Part shown: positions 15,910 through 25,434 of the stretch, piece by piece
Position numbering within the stretch: the first letter of the stretch is position 1
Layout: each line of letters begins with the position of its first letter
DNA from: Flavobacterium hydrocarbonoxydans
Lineage (GTDB): Bacteria > Bacteroidota > Bacteroidia > Flavobacteriales > Flavobacteriaceae
Direction: 5' to 3'
Length of the DNA stretch: 64,000 bases
Assembly (NCBI RefSeq): GCF_009789235.1
Contig: NZ_WSTB01000002.1
Span: 434,001-498,000, forward strand
Made by a program: the position numbers and the translations under genes
The notes under the pieces: model-generated
Databases searched by the model: none
What the model was told of the DNA's origin: nothing
The model's input: only the letters and a program-made list of their open reading frames with translations

Positions 15910-16692
15910 TTATTTCCCTGTAAATTCAGCTTTTCTTTTTTCTAAAAACGCTGTGGTTCCTTCTTTAAAATCTTGTGTTCCGAAACATTTTCCGAATGAT
16001 TTTATTTCGGTTTCAAAACCGTCTTTTCCGTCTTTATAGTTGGCGTTGATAGCTTTTATTGCTTTACTGATGGCGTAAGGCGCATTTTTGATGATTTTTT
16101 TAGCAATTATATTCGTAAACGATAACAATTCTGCTTGCGAGACAACGTGATTTACTAATCCGAATTGTTTTGCTTCTTCGGCGGTTACCATTGCAGCTGT
16201 CATGATCATTTCCATTGCGCGGCCTTTGCCAACTAATTGTGGTAAGCGCTGCGTTCCTCCATACCCCGGAATTAGTCCTAAAGTTACTTCTGGTAATCCC
16301 ATTTTTGCATTATCCGAAGCAATTCTAAAATGACACGCCATGGCCAATTCTAATCCGCCACCCAATGCAAAACCATTTACGGCAGCAATTACGGGTTTCT
16401 TTAAGTTTTCGATAAAATCAAAAAGTGATTCCTGACCTTCAGCTGCTAATTGAGCGCCTTCGACAATCGTATAATTGGCAAATTCTGAAATATCAGCTCC
16501 GGCAACAAACGCTTTTTCGCCACTTCCTGTTAGAACAATTACTCGAACATCATCGTTTTTGGCCAATAATTTGATGGCTTTGCTCAAATCACTAATCGTT
16601 GCTTTGTTTAGCGCGTTCAGTTTTGTTGGTCTGTTAATGGTTACGGTTGCAATTTTTTCTTCGATAGAAATTAAAAGATTTTCGTAGTTCAT
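15910..16692 (-). CDS. Enoyl-CoA hydratase/isomerase (crotonase family)
   Basis: A 260-residue crotonase. The start is taken at the ATG at 16690-16692 (MNYENLLISIEEKIATVTIN), which fits the family; a longer open frame upstream overlaps the kinase gene and is not needed. Oxyanion-hole segment AFVAGADISEFA, then ALGGGLELAMACHFRIA and LPEVTLGLIPGYGGTQRLPQLVG, which carry the two catalytic glutamates of enoyl-CoA hydratases. It therefore probably hydrates short-chain 2-enoyl-CoA in fatty acid or amino acid breakdown. The kinase gene ends 10 bases upstream, same direction. Confidence 0.88.
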   Translation of the reverse strand: MNYENLLISIEEKIATVTINRPTKLNALNKATISDLSKAIKLLAKNDDVRVIVLTGSGEKAFVAGADISEFANYTIVEGAQLAAEGQESLFDFIENLKKPVIAAVNGFALGGGLELAMACHFRIASDNAKMGLPEVTLGLIPGYGGTQRLPQLVGKGRAMEMIMTAAMVTAEEAKQFGLVNHVVSQAELLSFTNIIAKKIIKNAPYAISKAIKAINANYKDGKDGFETEIKSFGKCFGTQDFKEGTTAFLEKRKAEFTGK

Positions 16693-16702
16693 GACGCTTT
16701 TT

Positions 16703-18175
16703 TTAGGAGTTTGTAATCGGCAAAGAAACTCTAAAAGTCGTTCCTTTTCCGTAAGTTGACTCAAAGGTAATTGTTCCTTTATAATTTTCAATGATGTTTT
16801 TGATAATTCCGAGTCCAAGACCCATTCCACTGGTTTTTGTGGTGAATTTTGGTTCGAAAATTCTCCCGTTATCCTGCTTCTGAATTCCGATTCCGTTGTC
16901 TTTTACCGCGATTTCAACATTGTTATTTCTACGTTTTACAGTAACCAAAATTGATTTCTGATTTTGATTTTCCGGAATGGCCTGTGTCGCATTTTTAACC
17001 AAATTGGTAATCACACGAATCAGCTGTGTTCTGTCCATTTTGGAAATAATTTCTTCCTCCTGACTTTCAAAAACAATATAATCTTCGTTGAAAATATCCA
17101 GAGCCAGTTCTACAACCTCAACGACATTCAGAGTTTCGTTTTGCTGAGCCGGCATCGAAGCAAAATTCGAAAATGCCGAGGCTACCGCTGTCATCGTATC
17201 GATTTGCTGAATCAGCGTTTCAGAATAATCGTTTAATTTCTGCTTTACGTCTGGAGCCGTTGGATCAAACTTTCGTTGAAAACTTTGCACTGTCAAACGC
17301 ATTGGCGTCAATGGATTTTTGATTTCGTGTGCGACTTGTTTTGCCATTTCGCGCCACGCTTCCTCGCGCTCACTTTGTGCTAATTTTATAGCACTGGTTT
17401 CTAGTTTATCGACCATTCCGTTGTAGGCTTTTATCAAAAAGTTGACCTCTTTGCTATTGGCTTCCAACACGATTTTTTCGTTTTTCTGATCTAAATTGGT
17501 TTCTTCTAATTTATCCGAAATGGTTTTTAGCGATTTGGTAATGTAAGTCGATAAGAAATACGCCAATGCAAAAGCCACGACCAGCATAAACGAATATACC
17601 TGGCTTAACCGAATCAAAAATGTATTCAGCTCATTATCGTAATAACCATCGTCTTCGAGATAAGGAAGATTTAAAACGCCAAGAGGTTTAAATTTTTCGT
17701 CTTTTATTAAACTATAAGATGAACGATTTTTAACTCCGTCAATGATTTTAATATCTACAAAACGTTTTTCGATAGACGAACGAACCAATTTGATAATATA
17801 TTCTGGAATTGGTGGCGACACTTTGTCAACCGCAAATGATTCTTTTGACGATTTCAGTAGTTTCCCGTTAAGGCTGTAAATATTGATTTCGATGTTGTGA
17901 ATCTGTGCTAATTCGTGGATTTTATCTTTGAAAATTAAATCTAAATTTCCGGTTTTCAGCGGATAAGTGGTTGTGGCTAGAACGTAATTAATATGTTCTT
18001 TTACTGCGTTTTCTTTACGTTCGAGACGCTCCTTATGGTATTCTTTGGCTTCGTTTTTAAACTGAATAATCGAAATAGAAGCCATCAAAAAAGACGCCAC
18101 AACAATCAATACAATCATAGACAGGAAAATCCTGATGCGCAGCGAAAGCATTGACATTTTGAAGTTGTTCAACAT
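16703..18175 (-). CDS. Membrane sensor histidine kinase
   Basis: A 490-residue sensor kinase starting at the ATG at 18173-18175 (MLNNFKMSMLSLRIRIFLS); the open frame further upstream is made of repeat sequence. Two membrane helices (about 12-34 and 178-200) flank a periplasmic sensor region, then a HAMP-like linker, H box AKQVAHEIKNPLTPMRLTVQ, N box RVITNLVKNATQAI, G1 KDNGIGI and G2 GMGLGLGIIKNI. All catalytic boxes are intact. No response regulator lies next to it, so it is an orphan here. Signal unknown. It shares direction and a 10-base gap with the crotonase gene. Confidence 0.88.
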   Translation of the reverse strand: MLNNFKMSMLSLRIRIFLSMIVLIVVASFLMASISIIQFKNEAKEYHKERLERKENAVKEHINYVLATTTYPLKTGNLDLIFKDKIHELAQIHNIEINIYSLNGKLLKSSKESFAVDKVSPPIPEYIIKLVRSSIEKRFVDIKIIDGVKNRSSYSLIKDEKFKPLGVLNLPYLEDDGYYDNELNTFLIRLSQVYSFMLVVAFALAYFLSTYITKSLKTISDKLEETNLDQKNEKIVLEANSKEVNFLIKAYNGMVDKLETSAIKLAQSEREEAWREMAKQVAHEIKNPLTPMRLTVQSFQRKFDPTAPDVKQKLNDYSETLIQQIDTMTAVASAFSNFASMPAQQNETLNVVEVVELALDIFNEDYIVFESQEEEIISKMDRTQLIRVITNLVKNATQAIPENQNQKSILVTVKRRNNNVEIAVKDNGIGIQKQDNGRIFEPKFTTKTSGMGLGLGIIKNIIENYKGTITFESTYGKGTTFRVSLPITNS

Positions 18176-18331
18176 ATTTTTTAGTTGTGAGTTGTGAGTT
18201 GTGAATTGTGAGTTTTCCTTTAAGAACTCATGACCCAAAACTCATAACTATTCATATTTATTCTTTTATAGCTTAAAATTATTCGTTAAGGTTTCAGCAT
18301 TTTTAAAAACTCATAACCCACAACTCATAAC
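18176..18331. repeat. Spacer of short direct and inverted GTTGTGAG-type repeats
   Basis: No gene. GTTGTGAGTTGTGAGTTGTG at 18183-18202 is answered by inverted phrases ACTCATGACCCAAAACTCATAAC (18225-18247) and ACTCATAACCCACAACTCATAAC (18308-18330). Another self-complementary low-complexity gap filler. Confidence 0.6.
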
Positions 18332-18880
18332 TTATTTCCTCTCTCTAATTCGTTTGTAAAAACGGAATCCAAGCATTATTAAAACCGAGAATAAAACAAT
18401 TCCGATTACGCCAAAAATCCAGTTGATGGCACTTTTTAAAACTACTAAAAAAACTACTGCAAAAAGGATAATTGTGGCACCTTCATTCCATAAACGCATA
18501 AAATTGTTGGAATATTTCACCTCATCATTCTGCAATTGTTTGAAAATCTGATGGCATTTTCCGTGATATAAATATAAAAGGAAAACGAAGCATAATTTTA
18601 CATGCATCCAGGGCATTTTTAACCATAAATGACCTGCGTCTGTAAAGAACAACATCCAAAAAGCAAAAATACTTGCCAAAACTGCTGATGGCCAGGTGAT
18701 AATGTACCACAAACGGTAAGTCATTATTTTGTACTGCGCCTGCAAAATCTCTTTTTCAGGTGATGGTTTCTCGTTGGCTTCAATTTGATACACAAACAAA
18801 CGCACAATGTAAAACAATCCTGCAAACCAGGTGATTACAAAAATAAGATGCAATGATTTTAAGTAATTGTAATATTCCAT
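18332..18880 (-). CDS. hemJ: HemJ/CopD-like membrane protein, candidate protoporphyrinogen IX oxidase
   Basis: A 182-residue inner-membrane protein with about five helices. It resembles the UPF0093/HemJ family, b-heme-binding oxidases that convert protoporphyrinogen IX to protoporphyrin IX, the step before ferrochelatase. Supporting features: LKSLHLIFVITWFAGLFYIVRLF with His11, WPSA after a Tyr-Arg-Leu-Trp segment, and MPWMHVKL (His93) followed by LYHGKC (His106). It lies 76 bases after hemH in the same direction. The usual tyrosine-histidine pair after the first helix reads YQ here. Databases may call it CopD family; position and motifs favour HemJ. Confidence 0.72.
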   Translation of the reverse strand: MEYYNYLKSLHLIFVITWFAGLFYIVRLFVYQIEANEKPSPEKEILQAQYKIMTYRLWYIITWPSAVLASIFAFWMLFFTDAGHLWLKMPWMHVKLCFVFLLYLYHGKCHQIFKQLQNDEVKYSNNFMRLWNEGATIILFAVVFLVVLKSAINWIFGVIGIVLFSVLIMLGFRFYKRIRERK

Positions 18881-18956
18881 TATTCAATATTGTTTCGGCC
18901 ACAGCTTGTGTCCAATTTAAAATATAGACAACAATCTTTGCTCTTTCTTCTGTTTT

Positions 18957-19976
18957 CTATTTTCTTTCTGCCCATTCATTAATCCAGTTACCTACCGTCT
19001 GACACCACTCGTCATCATCATTCAGACATGGAACGGCTAAGAAATTTCCACCGCCGTTTTCTTCAAAATCTTCTTTGGCGCGCATGGCAATTTCCTCCAG
19101 CGTTTCTAAACAATCCGAAACAAAAGCTGGCGTTACCACTGCTAAATTCTTGATTCCTTTTCCAGGCATTTTATTGATTTCAATGTCGGTGTAAGGCTCT
19201 AACCATTTGTCTCCCGCCAAACGCGACTGAAACGTTAAGCTGTATTTATCAGCCGGAATGTCTAATAATTTCACAACTTGTCTTGTGGTTTCGTAACATT
19301 GGTGACGGTAACAAAAATCGTGCGCTGGTGAAGGCGTGTTGCAACAAGAACCATCAATTTTGCAATGCGATTTCGTTACATCTGTTTTACGAATATGACG
19401 CTCTGGAATTCCGTGATACGAAAACAATAAGTGATCATAATCGAATCCGGATAAATGTTTTTTGATAGAATCGGCCAGATTTTTTATGTAATCCAGTTTG
19501 TTGTAAAACGCAGGTACATCTGTAAAAGTCATGTTTGGGAATTTCTTCTTACGAATTTCTTCCGCTTTTACTAAAATTGTCAAAGTCGAGGCCATCGCGT
19601 ATTGCGGGTACAACGGAAAAAGCATTACTTCGGTTACGCCTTTATCGTGCAATTCCTGAAGTCCTTTTTCGATAGTCATACTTCCGTAACGCATTGCTAA
19701 AGCGACTGGAACATTGACCAAAGGCTGTACTTTTTTCTGCATTCTTTCAGACAAAACTACCAAAGGAGAACCCTCTTCCCACCAAATTTTTTTGTACGCG
19801 TGTGCTGATTCTTCCGGTCTTTTTCTTAAAATAATACCGCGAACTAGCAAAGCTCTCAATAAATACGGAACATCAATCACGTATTTATCCATTAAAAATT
19901 CATCTAAATACGGTTTTACATCTTTTGGTTCCGGACTATCGGGTGATCCTAAGTTTACTAATAATACGCCTTTCAT
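18957..19976 (-). CDS. hemH: Ferrochelatase
   Basis: A 339-residue ferrochelatase that inserts ferrous iron into protoporphyrin IX (in some bacteria into coproporphyrin). The catalytic His188 is in LLFSYHGIPERHIRK. A cysteine-rich insert (Cys205, 211, 212, 222 and 227) lies just after it and could hold a cofactor or disulfides. N-terminal MKGVLLVNLGSPDSPEPKDV is typical. A -7-like TACTTTTG lies on the minus strand at 19999-20006. It is followed by the hemJ-like gene. The AraC-type regulator gene upstream points the same way. Confidence 0.93.
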   Translation of the reverse strand: MKGVLLVNLGSPDSPEPKDVKPYLDEFLMDKYVIDVPYLLRALLVRGIILRKRPEESAHAYKKIWWEEGSPLVVLSERMQKKVQPLVNVPVALAMRYGSMTIEKGLQELHDKGVTEVMLFPLYPQYAMASTLTILVKAEEIRKKKFPNMTFTDVPAFYNKLDYIKNLADSIKKHLSGFDYDHLLFSYHGIPERHIRKTDVTKSHCKIDGSCCNTPSPAHDFCYRHQCYETTRQVVKLLDIPADKYSLTFQSRLAGDKWLEPYTDIEINKMPGKGIKNLAVVTPAFVSDCLETLEEIAMRAKEDFEENGGGNFLAVPCLNDDDEWCQTVGNWINEWAERK

Positions 19977-20137
19977 TATTGTTTGTTTAAATTTTCATCA
20001 AAAGTAAAACTTGCTACTTTTTAGAAATATGATAAATGTTATTTTTTATTTATTGTTGAATATTAAAAATCGATTTGTGGAATAGTTTCTCGCAGATTCA
20101 GCAGATTTTTTAATTCGTGAATTTGTGGCGAAAAAAC

Positions 20138-21010
20138 TTAAACATTCGTATTAATGGACATTAAATATTTCTTGGGAGTTGTCGCAAATTTCTTCTTGAA
20201 TGCTGCAATAAAATGACTTCCAGTGCTGTAACCGATTTTCAATCCTACTTCGTTTACGTTGTAGGATCCGCTGTCGAGTAATTTTCGAGCGAAATCCATT
20301 TTATAATCAAATAGAAAACCATAAACCGTGTCGCCGTAAATTTGTTTGAAACCCATTTTTAGTTTCTTCAGATTCAGACCAATTTCATCTGCCAATTCCT
20401 GTAAACCTGGTGGTTCGGCCATATTGGCAATGATGATTTCTTTGGCTTTTCTGATTTTCAAAACATTGTCTTCATCAATCAAAAACGGACATTGTTCTGC
20501 ATTAGGGTCTTCGGTTCTGTTGAAATACAGACTCAGCAATTCGTATCCTTTTCCTTTATAATACAGGTTTTTTATGGATGGATGAAGGTTATAATGAAAC
20601 AATTGACTCAATACAATGGCCATCGACGGACTGATATTTCCTTCGTTATAATACTTTTTGTCTTTATTATCAGGACTTAAAAAAGTAATATAATCAGCTT
20701 CGGCAGAAAATAACGCGTGAAATTTCTTGATGGAAACAATTACCGAAATCACCCAGGAATTTGGAGCGAGTTCTAAATTAAGCGGTAATTCTTTCTGCGG
20801 ATTGTACAAAAGCAGTGATTTTTCTTCTTTCAAATCTAAAGCATACGTACCCTGATTGAACAAGAATTTGGCATTGCCTTTTATCCCGAAGTGAAACTGT
20901 ATCAGGCCACTACCTACTTCGCGCTGCGCAAAAAAAGGTTCTGGGCTGTCGTTCTGAAAACGGATAAGCGTAAAGTCGTCTTCAATTTTTATAATTTCCT
21001 GAGAACTCAT
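20138..21010 (-). CDS. AraC-family transcriptional regulator linked to heme genes
   Basis: A 290-residue regulator. Residues ~1-180 are a cupin-like ligand domain without clear family; residues ~190-290 hold two helix-turn-helix units (GLQELADEIGLNLKKLKMGF and VNEVGLKIGYSTGSHFIAAF), ending with the AraC signature FAATPKKY-like KKFATTPKKYL. It lies between hemH (same strand) and hemA (divergent, 227 bases), an arrangement suggesting control of heme synthesis by heme, iron or a porphyrin. The effector is not visible in the sequence. Confidence 0.85.
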   Translation of the reverse strand: MSSQEIIKIEDDFTLIRFQNDSPEPFFAQREVGSGLIQFHFGIKGNAKFLFNQGTYALDLKEEKSLLLYNPQKELPLNLELAPNSWVISVIVSIKKFHALFSAEADYITFLSPDNKDKKYYNEGNISPSMAIVLSQLFHYNLHPSIKNLYYKGKGYELLSLYFNRTEDPNAEQCPFLIDEDNVLKIRKAKEIIIANMAEPPGLQELADEIGLNLKKLKMGFKQIYGDTVYGFLFDYKMDFARKLLDSGSYNVNEVGLKIGYSTGSHFIAAFKKKFATTPKKYLMSINTNV

Positions 21011-21237
21011 AGCGATATTTTTTTTAGATAAAAATCAGAATAAAAACAAAATATTATTTAGAATGGCTCTAAACAAATTAATTACTATGTGCTGATTTTG
21101 CTACAAAAATACTTCTTTTTGAATAAAAATAGCTTTTTAGAAACAAAAAAACACGTAGCGATACAAATAGTACTTTGAGCGTTACTTTTGTAAACACTAT
21201 AATGATAATTTTGTTGCACTTTTATGAAAGTGAATTT

Positions 21238-22488
21238 ATGGAAAACAATAACGTACCGAAACATCTCTATTTTTACGCTGTAGGATTGAGCTATAAAAAG
21301 GCAGATGCCGAGGTAAGAGGTAAATTTAGTCTGGATGCCATTGCAAAAACGCGTTTGCTGGAACAAGCTAAAACCGAAGGAATTGAAAGCTTAATAGTTA
21401 CTTCGACCTGCAACAGAACCGAAATCTATGGTTTTGCAGAACACCCATTTCAACTTATCAAACTTATTTGCGACAACAGTCAGGGATCTGTTGACGCGTT
21501 TCAAAAAGTTGGTTTTGTTTATAAAAATCAGGAAGCAATTAATCATATGTTTCGTGTAGGAACTGGTTTAGACAGTCAGATCCTGGGCGATTTTGAGATT
21601 ATATCTCAAATTAAAACGAGTTTCATTCACTCAAAATCAATGGGATTAGCCAATACTTTTCTGGAAAGACTGGTAAATGCGGTGATTCAGGCGAGCAAAA
21701 AAATTAAAACAGAAACAGAAATTAGTTCAGGAGCCACTTCGGTTTCTTTTGCATCGGTACAATATATTCTTAAAAATGTAGAAGATGTTGGCAACAAGAA
21801 TATCTTACTTTTCGGAACTGGAAAAATTGGTAGAAATACTTGTGAAAACCTTGTAAAACATACCAAAAACGAACATATTACCTTAATCAACAGAACAAAA
21901 GACAAAGCGGAGAAATTGGCTGGAAAACTGAATCTGATTGTGAAGGATTATTCCGAATTGCATTTGGAACTTCAAAAAGCAGATGTTGTGGTTGTCGCAA
22001 CCGGGGCACAAAACCCAACGGTTGACAAAGCAATTCTGAATCTAAAGAAACCTTTATTAATCTTAGATTTATCGATTCCGAAAAACGTGAATGAAAATGT
22101 TGAGGAATTAGAAGGTGTAACGCTGATTCACATGGATTATTTGTCGCAATTGACAGATGAAACTTTAGAAAACAGAAAATTACATATTCCGGCTGCTGAA
22201 GCTATTATCGAAGAAATCAAAGAAGAATTTGTCGTTTGGATGAAAGGCAGAAAATTTGCCCCAACGATTAATGCTTTGAAAGAAAAACTGAATGCGATTA
22301 AAACTTCGGAATTGAATTTTCAAAGTAAAAAAATCAGTGATTTTAATGAAGCACAAGCCGAAATCATCAGCAACAGAATCATTCAGAAAATCACTACTCA
22401 TTTTGCCAATCACTTAAAAGACGACGATACCATGGTCGATGAAAGCATCGAATGGATCGAAAAAGTCTTCAAAATAAAAGCATCTTAA
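21238..22488 (+). CDS. hemA: Glutamyl-tRNA reductase
   Basis: A 416-residue glutamyl-tRNA reductase, the first step of C5 heme synthesis (glutamyl-tRNA to glutamate semialdehyde). The ATG at 21238 gives MENNNVPKHLYFYAVGLSYK; the open frame to 21175 runs through the promoter. The catalytic cysteine is in STCNRTEIYGF, followed by GLDSQILGDFEI and an NADPH site LLFGTGKIGRNTCENL. TACTTTTG at 21183-21190 matches the -7 consensus, but no TTG stands at the right distance. hemC follows after a 19-bp-armed hairpin. Partner hemL is not in the window. Confidence 0.93.
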   Translation: MENNNVPKHLYFYAVGLSYKKADAEVRGKFSLDAIAKTRLLEQAKTEGIESLIVTSTCNRTEIYGFAEHPFQLIKLICDNSQGSVDAFQKVGFVYKNQEAINHMFRVGTGLDSQILGDFEIISQIKTSFIHSKSMGLANTFLERLVNAVIQASKKIKTETEISSGATSVSFASVQYILKNVEDVGNKNILLFGTGKIGRNTCENLVKHTKNEHITLINRTKDKAEKLAGKLNLIVKDYSELHLELQKADVVVVATGAQNPTVDKAILNLKKPLLILDLSIPKNVNENVEELEGVTLIHMDYLSQLTDETLENRKLHIPAAEAIIEEIKEEFVVWMKGRKFAPTINALKEKLNAIKTSELNFQSKKISDFNEAQAEIISNRIIQKITTHFANHLKDDDTMVDESIEWIEKVFKIKAS

Positions 22489-22499
22489 ATAAATTTTAA

Positions 22500-22582
22500 A
22501 CCATATAAGTTATATAAGTTCATTTAATAAAAACTGCTGTTTTACCCAAACTGCTTAAATTATCTTATATAACTTATATGGT
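22500..22582. repeat. Hairpin element between hemA and hemC, perfect 19-bp arms
   Basis: ACCATATAAGTTATATAAG (22500-22518) is the exact reverse complement of 22564-22582, with 45 bases between. The right arm contains an ATG at 22578 that would extend hemC by six codons, and ends 13 bases before the preferred hemC start, so folding could affect hemC translation. Confidence 0.85.
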
Positions 22583-22595
22583 GAAATTCAACAAA

Positions 22596-23519
22596 ATGGC
22601 CGAAAAAACAATCAGAATTGGAACACGTGATAGCGAATTAGCACTTTGGCAAGCGCATACTGTCGAGAAAAAACTAAACGATTTAGGTTATAAAACCCAA
22701 ATTGTCGCCGTAAAATCTCAAGGTGATATTATTCTTGACAAACCGTTGTACGAGCTTGGAATTACTGGAATTTTCACCAAAACCTTAGACATTGCGATGA
22801 TCAATGGCGATATTGATATTGCCGTGCATTCGATGAAAGATGTTCCTACGGCTTTGCCAAAAGGAATTGTTCAGGCAGCTGTTTTGGAAAGAGCCAATGT
22901 TTTGGATATTTTGGTTCATAAAGGAAATTCAGATTTCGATCAACCAAGTACCATTGCAACCGGAAGTTTACGCCGCCAGGCAATGTGGCTGAATAAATAC
23001 CCGAATCATACCGTAGTTGATTTGCGTGGAAACGTAAACACACGCATGCAAAAACTAGAAGATAATACCTGGAACGGAGCCGTTTTTGCCGCTGCAGGAC
23101 TGGAACGCATTAACCTAAAACCTGAGAATTATATCAATTTGGATTGGATGATTCCGGCACCTGCACAAGGAGCAATGCTTGTTGTAGCAATGGAAAATGA
23201 CAATTATACTTTGGATGCGCTTTCGCAACTAAATCATATCGAAACTGAAATCTGTACATATATCGAACGTCAGTTTTTAAGAACGCTTGAAGGAGGTTGT
23301 ACCGCACCAATTGGAGCTTTGGTAAGTTATAATGAAGACGAAGATACGCTACATTTTCAAGGCGTTTTACTTTCTATCGATGGGAAACAAAAACTGGAAA
23401 TCAACAAAACGGTTGATATTTCAGAATGGAAAAAACTAGGTTTTCACTCTGCTCAGGAAATTTTGAACAATGGCGGTGCCGAATTGATGCAAAACATTAA
23501 AGCAACTTTGAAGAAATAA
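22596..23519 (+). CDS. hemC: Hydroxymethylbilane synthase (porphobilinogen deaminase)
   Basis: A 307-residue enzyme that joins four porphobilinogens into hydroxymethylbilane. IRIGTRDSELALWQ at the start, SMKDVPT, TGSLRRQ and WNGAVFAAAGLER, and the dipyrromethane cofactor cysteine in EGGCTAPIGA. The start MAEKTIRIG at 22596 is chosen because the upstream ATG at 22578 lies inside a repeat arm. The stop shares one base with the hemD start (TAATG), implying translational coupling. Confidence 0.93.
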   Translation: MAEKTIRIGTRDSELALWQAHTVEKKLNDLGYKTQIVAVKSQGDIILDKPLYELGITGIFTKTLDIAMINGDIDIAVHSMKDVPTALPKGIVQAAVLERANVLDILVHKGNSDFDQPSTIATGSLRRQAMWLNKYPNHTVVDLRGNVNTRMQKLEDNTWNGAVFAAAGLERINLKPENYINLDWMIPAPAQGAMLVVAMENDNYTLDALSQLNHIETEICTYIERQFLRTLEGGCTAPIGALVSYNEDEDTLHFQGVLLSIDGKQKLEINKTVDISEWKKLGFHSAQEILNNGGAELMQNIKATLKK

Positions 23520-24184
23520 TGAGCAAATCAATTCAGATACTATCTACCAAAAAGCTATCAGCCGAACAAAAGCAAGCTTTACTAGAAGCCAACTTTGAGG
23601 TTATTGACGCAGATTTTATTCAAACAAAAAACAAATCTTTCGAAATAAAAGACCTCAACGATAATTTGATTTTCACCAGTCAGAATGCCGTTCACAGTGT
23701 TTTATCGCAACCCAATTGGGAAGCGTTGAAAACTAAAAACGTCTTTTGCGTTGGCCTTAAAACTAAAATTTTACTATCCGAAAACGGATTTAATGTCGTT
23801 GCTTACACCGGTTACGCTTCAGATTTAGCCGAAATCATCACTTTGATTTACCGTAATGAAAGCTATACTTTTTTTAGTGGAAACTTGCGAAGAGAAACGT
23901 TACCAAAAGCCTTAAAAGATGCTGATGTGAAACTAAACGAAATTCAGGTTTACGAAACGTCTTTAACACCACAAAAAATAAAAACAGCTGCTGATGCAAT
24001 ATTGTTTTTCAGTCCGTCTGGCGTTGAAAGCTATTTGAAAGATAATTCAATAAAAAAAGAAAAATGCTTTTGTATTGGCGAAACCACTGCTCAGGCTTTA
24101 GATAAAATTACAAAAAACATCATCATTGCTGATCAGCCAACGGTTGAAGATGTAATTGAGGATGTAATCGAAGAATATAAATAA
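23519..24184 (+). CDS. hemD: Uroporphyrinogen-III synthase
   Basis: A 221-residue HemD-type enzyme that closes hydroxymethylbilane to uroporphyrinogen III. HemD sequences are poorly conserved; support comes from FTSQNAVHSVL, VFCVGLKT, YETSLTP and FFSPSGVESYL with CIGETTAQAL, spaced as in the two-domain fold, and from the one-base overlap with hemC. A REP doublet separates it from hemE. Confidence 0.88.
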   Translation: MSKSIQILSTKKLSAEQKQALLEANFEVIDADFIQTKNKSFEIKDLNDNLIFTSQNAVHSVLSQPNWEALKTKNVFCVGLKTKILLSENGFNVVAYTGYASDLAEIITLIYRNESYTFFSGNLRRETLPKALKDADVKLNEIQVYETSLTPQKIKTAADAILFFSPSGVESYLKDNSIKKEKCFCIGETTAQALDKITKNIIIADQPTVEDVIEDVIEEYK

Positions 24185-24195
24185 CAAGTACGCTT

Positions 24196-24271
24196 CCTGC
24201 AAGGTTTCCAAAACCTTGTAGGTTTAAATAAATCAACAACAATACCTACAAGGTTTTGGAAACCTTGCAGG
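24196..24271. repeat. REP doublet 1 of the RAYT-2 family (hemD-hemE gap)
   Basis: A 27-base palindrome at 24196-24222 (CCTGCAAGGTTTccaAAACCTTGTAGG form, split arms of 12 with one mismatch) and its exact reverse complement at 24245-24271. The pair forms a head-to-head doublet identical in type to those on both sides of the transposase at 25435. Confidence 0.9.
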
Positions 24272-24286
24272 ATAAACAAATAAGAA

Positions 24287-25315
24287 ATGTTAAAAAACGA
24301 CCTATTTTTAAAAGCATTAAAAGGAGAAACTGTAGAACGTCCACCAGTTTGGATGATGCGTCAAGCCGGAAGATATTTACCAGAATTTAGAGCTTTGCGT
24401 GATAAATATGATTTCTTTACGCGTTGCGAAACTCCAGAATTGGCTGCAGAAATCACGGTGCAACCTATTAGAATTGTAAAACCGGATGCTGCTATTTTAT
24501 TTTCGGATATTTTAGTAGTTCCAAGAGCGATGGGGATTCACGTGGAATTAAAAGACAATTTAGGTCCGATTATTCCAGATCCTATTCGTACGATGGAGCA
24601 AGTAAACCAGGTTTTTGTTCCAGATGTAAACGAAACTTTAGGTTATGTTTTTGATGCCATCAAATTGACAAAAGAAATGCTTGATAATGAGGTTCCGCTT
24701 ATTGGTTTTGCTGGTTCTCCATGGACAATTTTTTGTTATGCTGTTGAAGGAAAAGGTTCAAAAAGTTTTGATACTGCAAAAGGATTTTGTTTTTCAAACC
24801 CAATAGCTGCGCATACTTTATTGCAAAAAATCACAGATACAACGATTTTATATTTAAAAGAAAAAGTAAAAGCGGGTGTAAATGCCGTTCAGATTTTTGA
24901 TTCTTGGGGCGGAATGCTTTCTCCGGTTGATTATCAGGAATTTTCATGGAAATACATCAACCAGATTGTTGAAGCATTAGCTGAAGTTACTCCGGTAATT
25001 GTTTTCGGAAAAGGATGTTGGTTCGCTCTTGGCGATATGGGTAAAAGTAAAGCTTCGGCTTTGGGTGTAGATTGGACTTGTTCGGCTAGAAATGCGCGTT
25101 ATTTGTCTGGTGGAAACATTACTTTGCAAGGGAATTTCGATCCATCGAGATTACTTTCTCCAATTCCAACTATCAAAAAAATGGTACACGAAATGATCGA
25201 TGAATTCGGAAAAGACAAATATATCGTAAACTTAGGTCACGGAATTTTACCCAATATTCCTGTTGATCATGCGAAAGCTTTTGTGGAAGCGGTTAAGGAA
25301 TACCAAGCGAAATAG
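24287..25315 (+). CDS. hemE: Uroporphyrinogen decarboxylase
   Basis: A 342-residue enzyme converting uroporphyrinogen III to coproporphyrinogen III. The N-terminal signature [20 protein letters not shown] contains the conserved Arg residues; [14 protein letters not shown] holds the catalytic Asp, [16 protein letters not shown] is the family loop, and GNFDPS and [10 protein letters not shown] close the C-terminus. Full length. REP doublets stand on both sides of the gene. Confidence 0.96.
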   Translation: MLKNDLFLKALKGETVERPPVWMMRQAGRYLPEFRALRDKYDFFTRCETPELAAEITVQPIRIVKPDAAILFSDILVVPRAMGIHVELKDNLGPIIPDPIRTMEQVNQVFVPDVNETLGYVFDAIKLTKEMLDNEVPLIGFAGSPWTIFCYAVEGKGSKSFDTAKGFCFSNPIAAHTLLQKITDTTILYLKEKVKAGVNAVQIFDSWGGMLSPVDYQEFSWKYINQIVEALAEVTPVIVFGKGCWFALGDMGKSKASALGVDWTCSARNARYLSGGNITLQGNFDPSRLLSPIPTIKKMVHEMIDEFGKDKYIVNLGHGILPNIPVDHAKAFVEAVKEYQAK

Positions 25316-25330
25316 TTAATTGTTTACTTT

Positions 25331-25416
25331 CCTGCAAGGTTTCAAAAACCTTGTAGGTATTAAATTTGAGACTTACTATCAGATAAAGACCTACAAGGTT
25401 TTGGAAACCTTGCAGG
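25331..25416. repeat. REP doublet 2 of the RAYT-2 family (left of the transposase)
   Basis: Palindromes at 25331-25357 and 25390-25416 in inverted orientation, spacer 32 bases, same core (CAAGGTTT / AAACCTTG). It ends 18 bases before the transposase start. Confidence 0.9.
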
Positions 25417-25434
25417 AGATAAAAGAAAAGAAAA

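Noticed and set aside
18176..18238. Upstream extension of the sensor kinase
   Set aside because: The added residues are coded by GTTGTGAG-type repeat text; MLNNFKMSMLSLRIRIF is a normal sensor kinase start.
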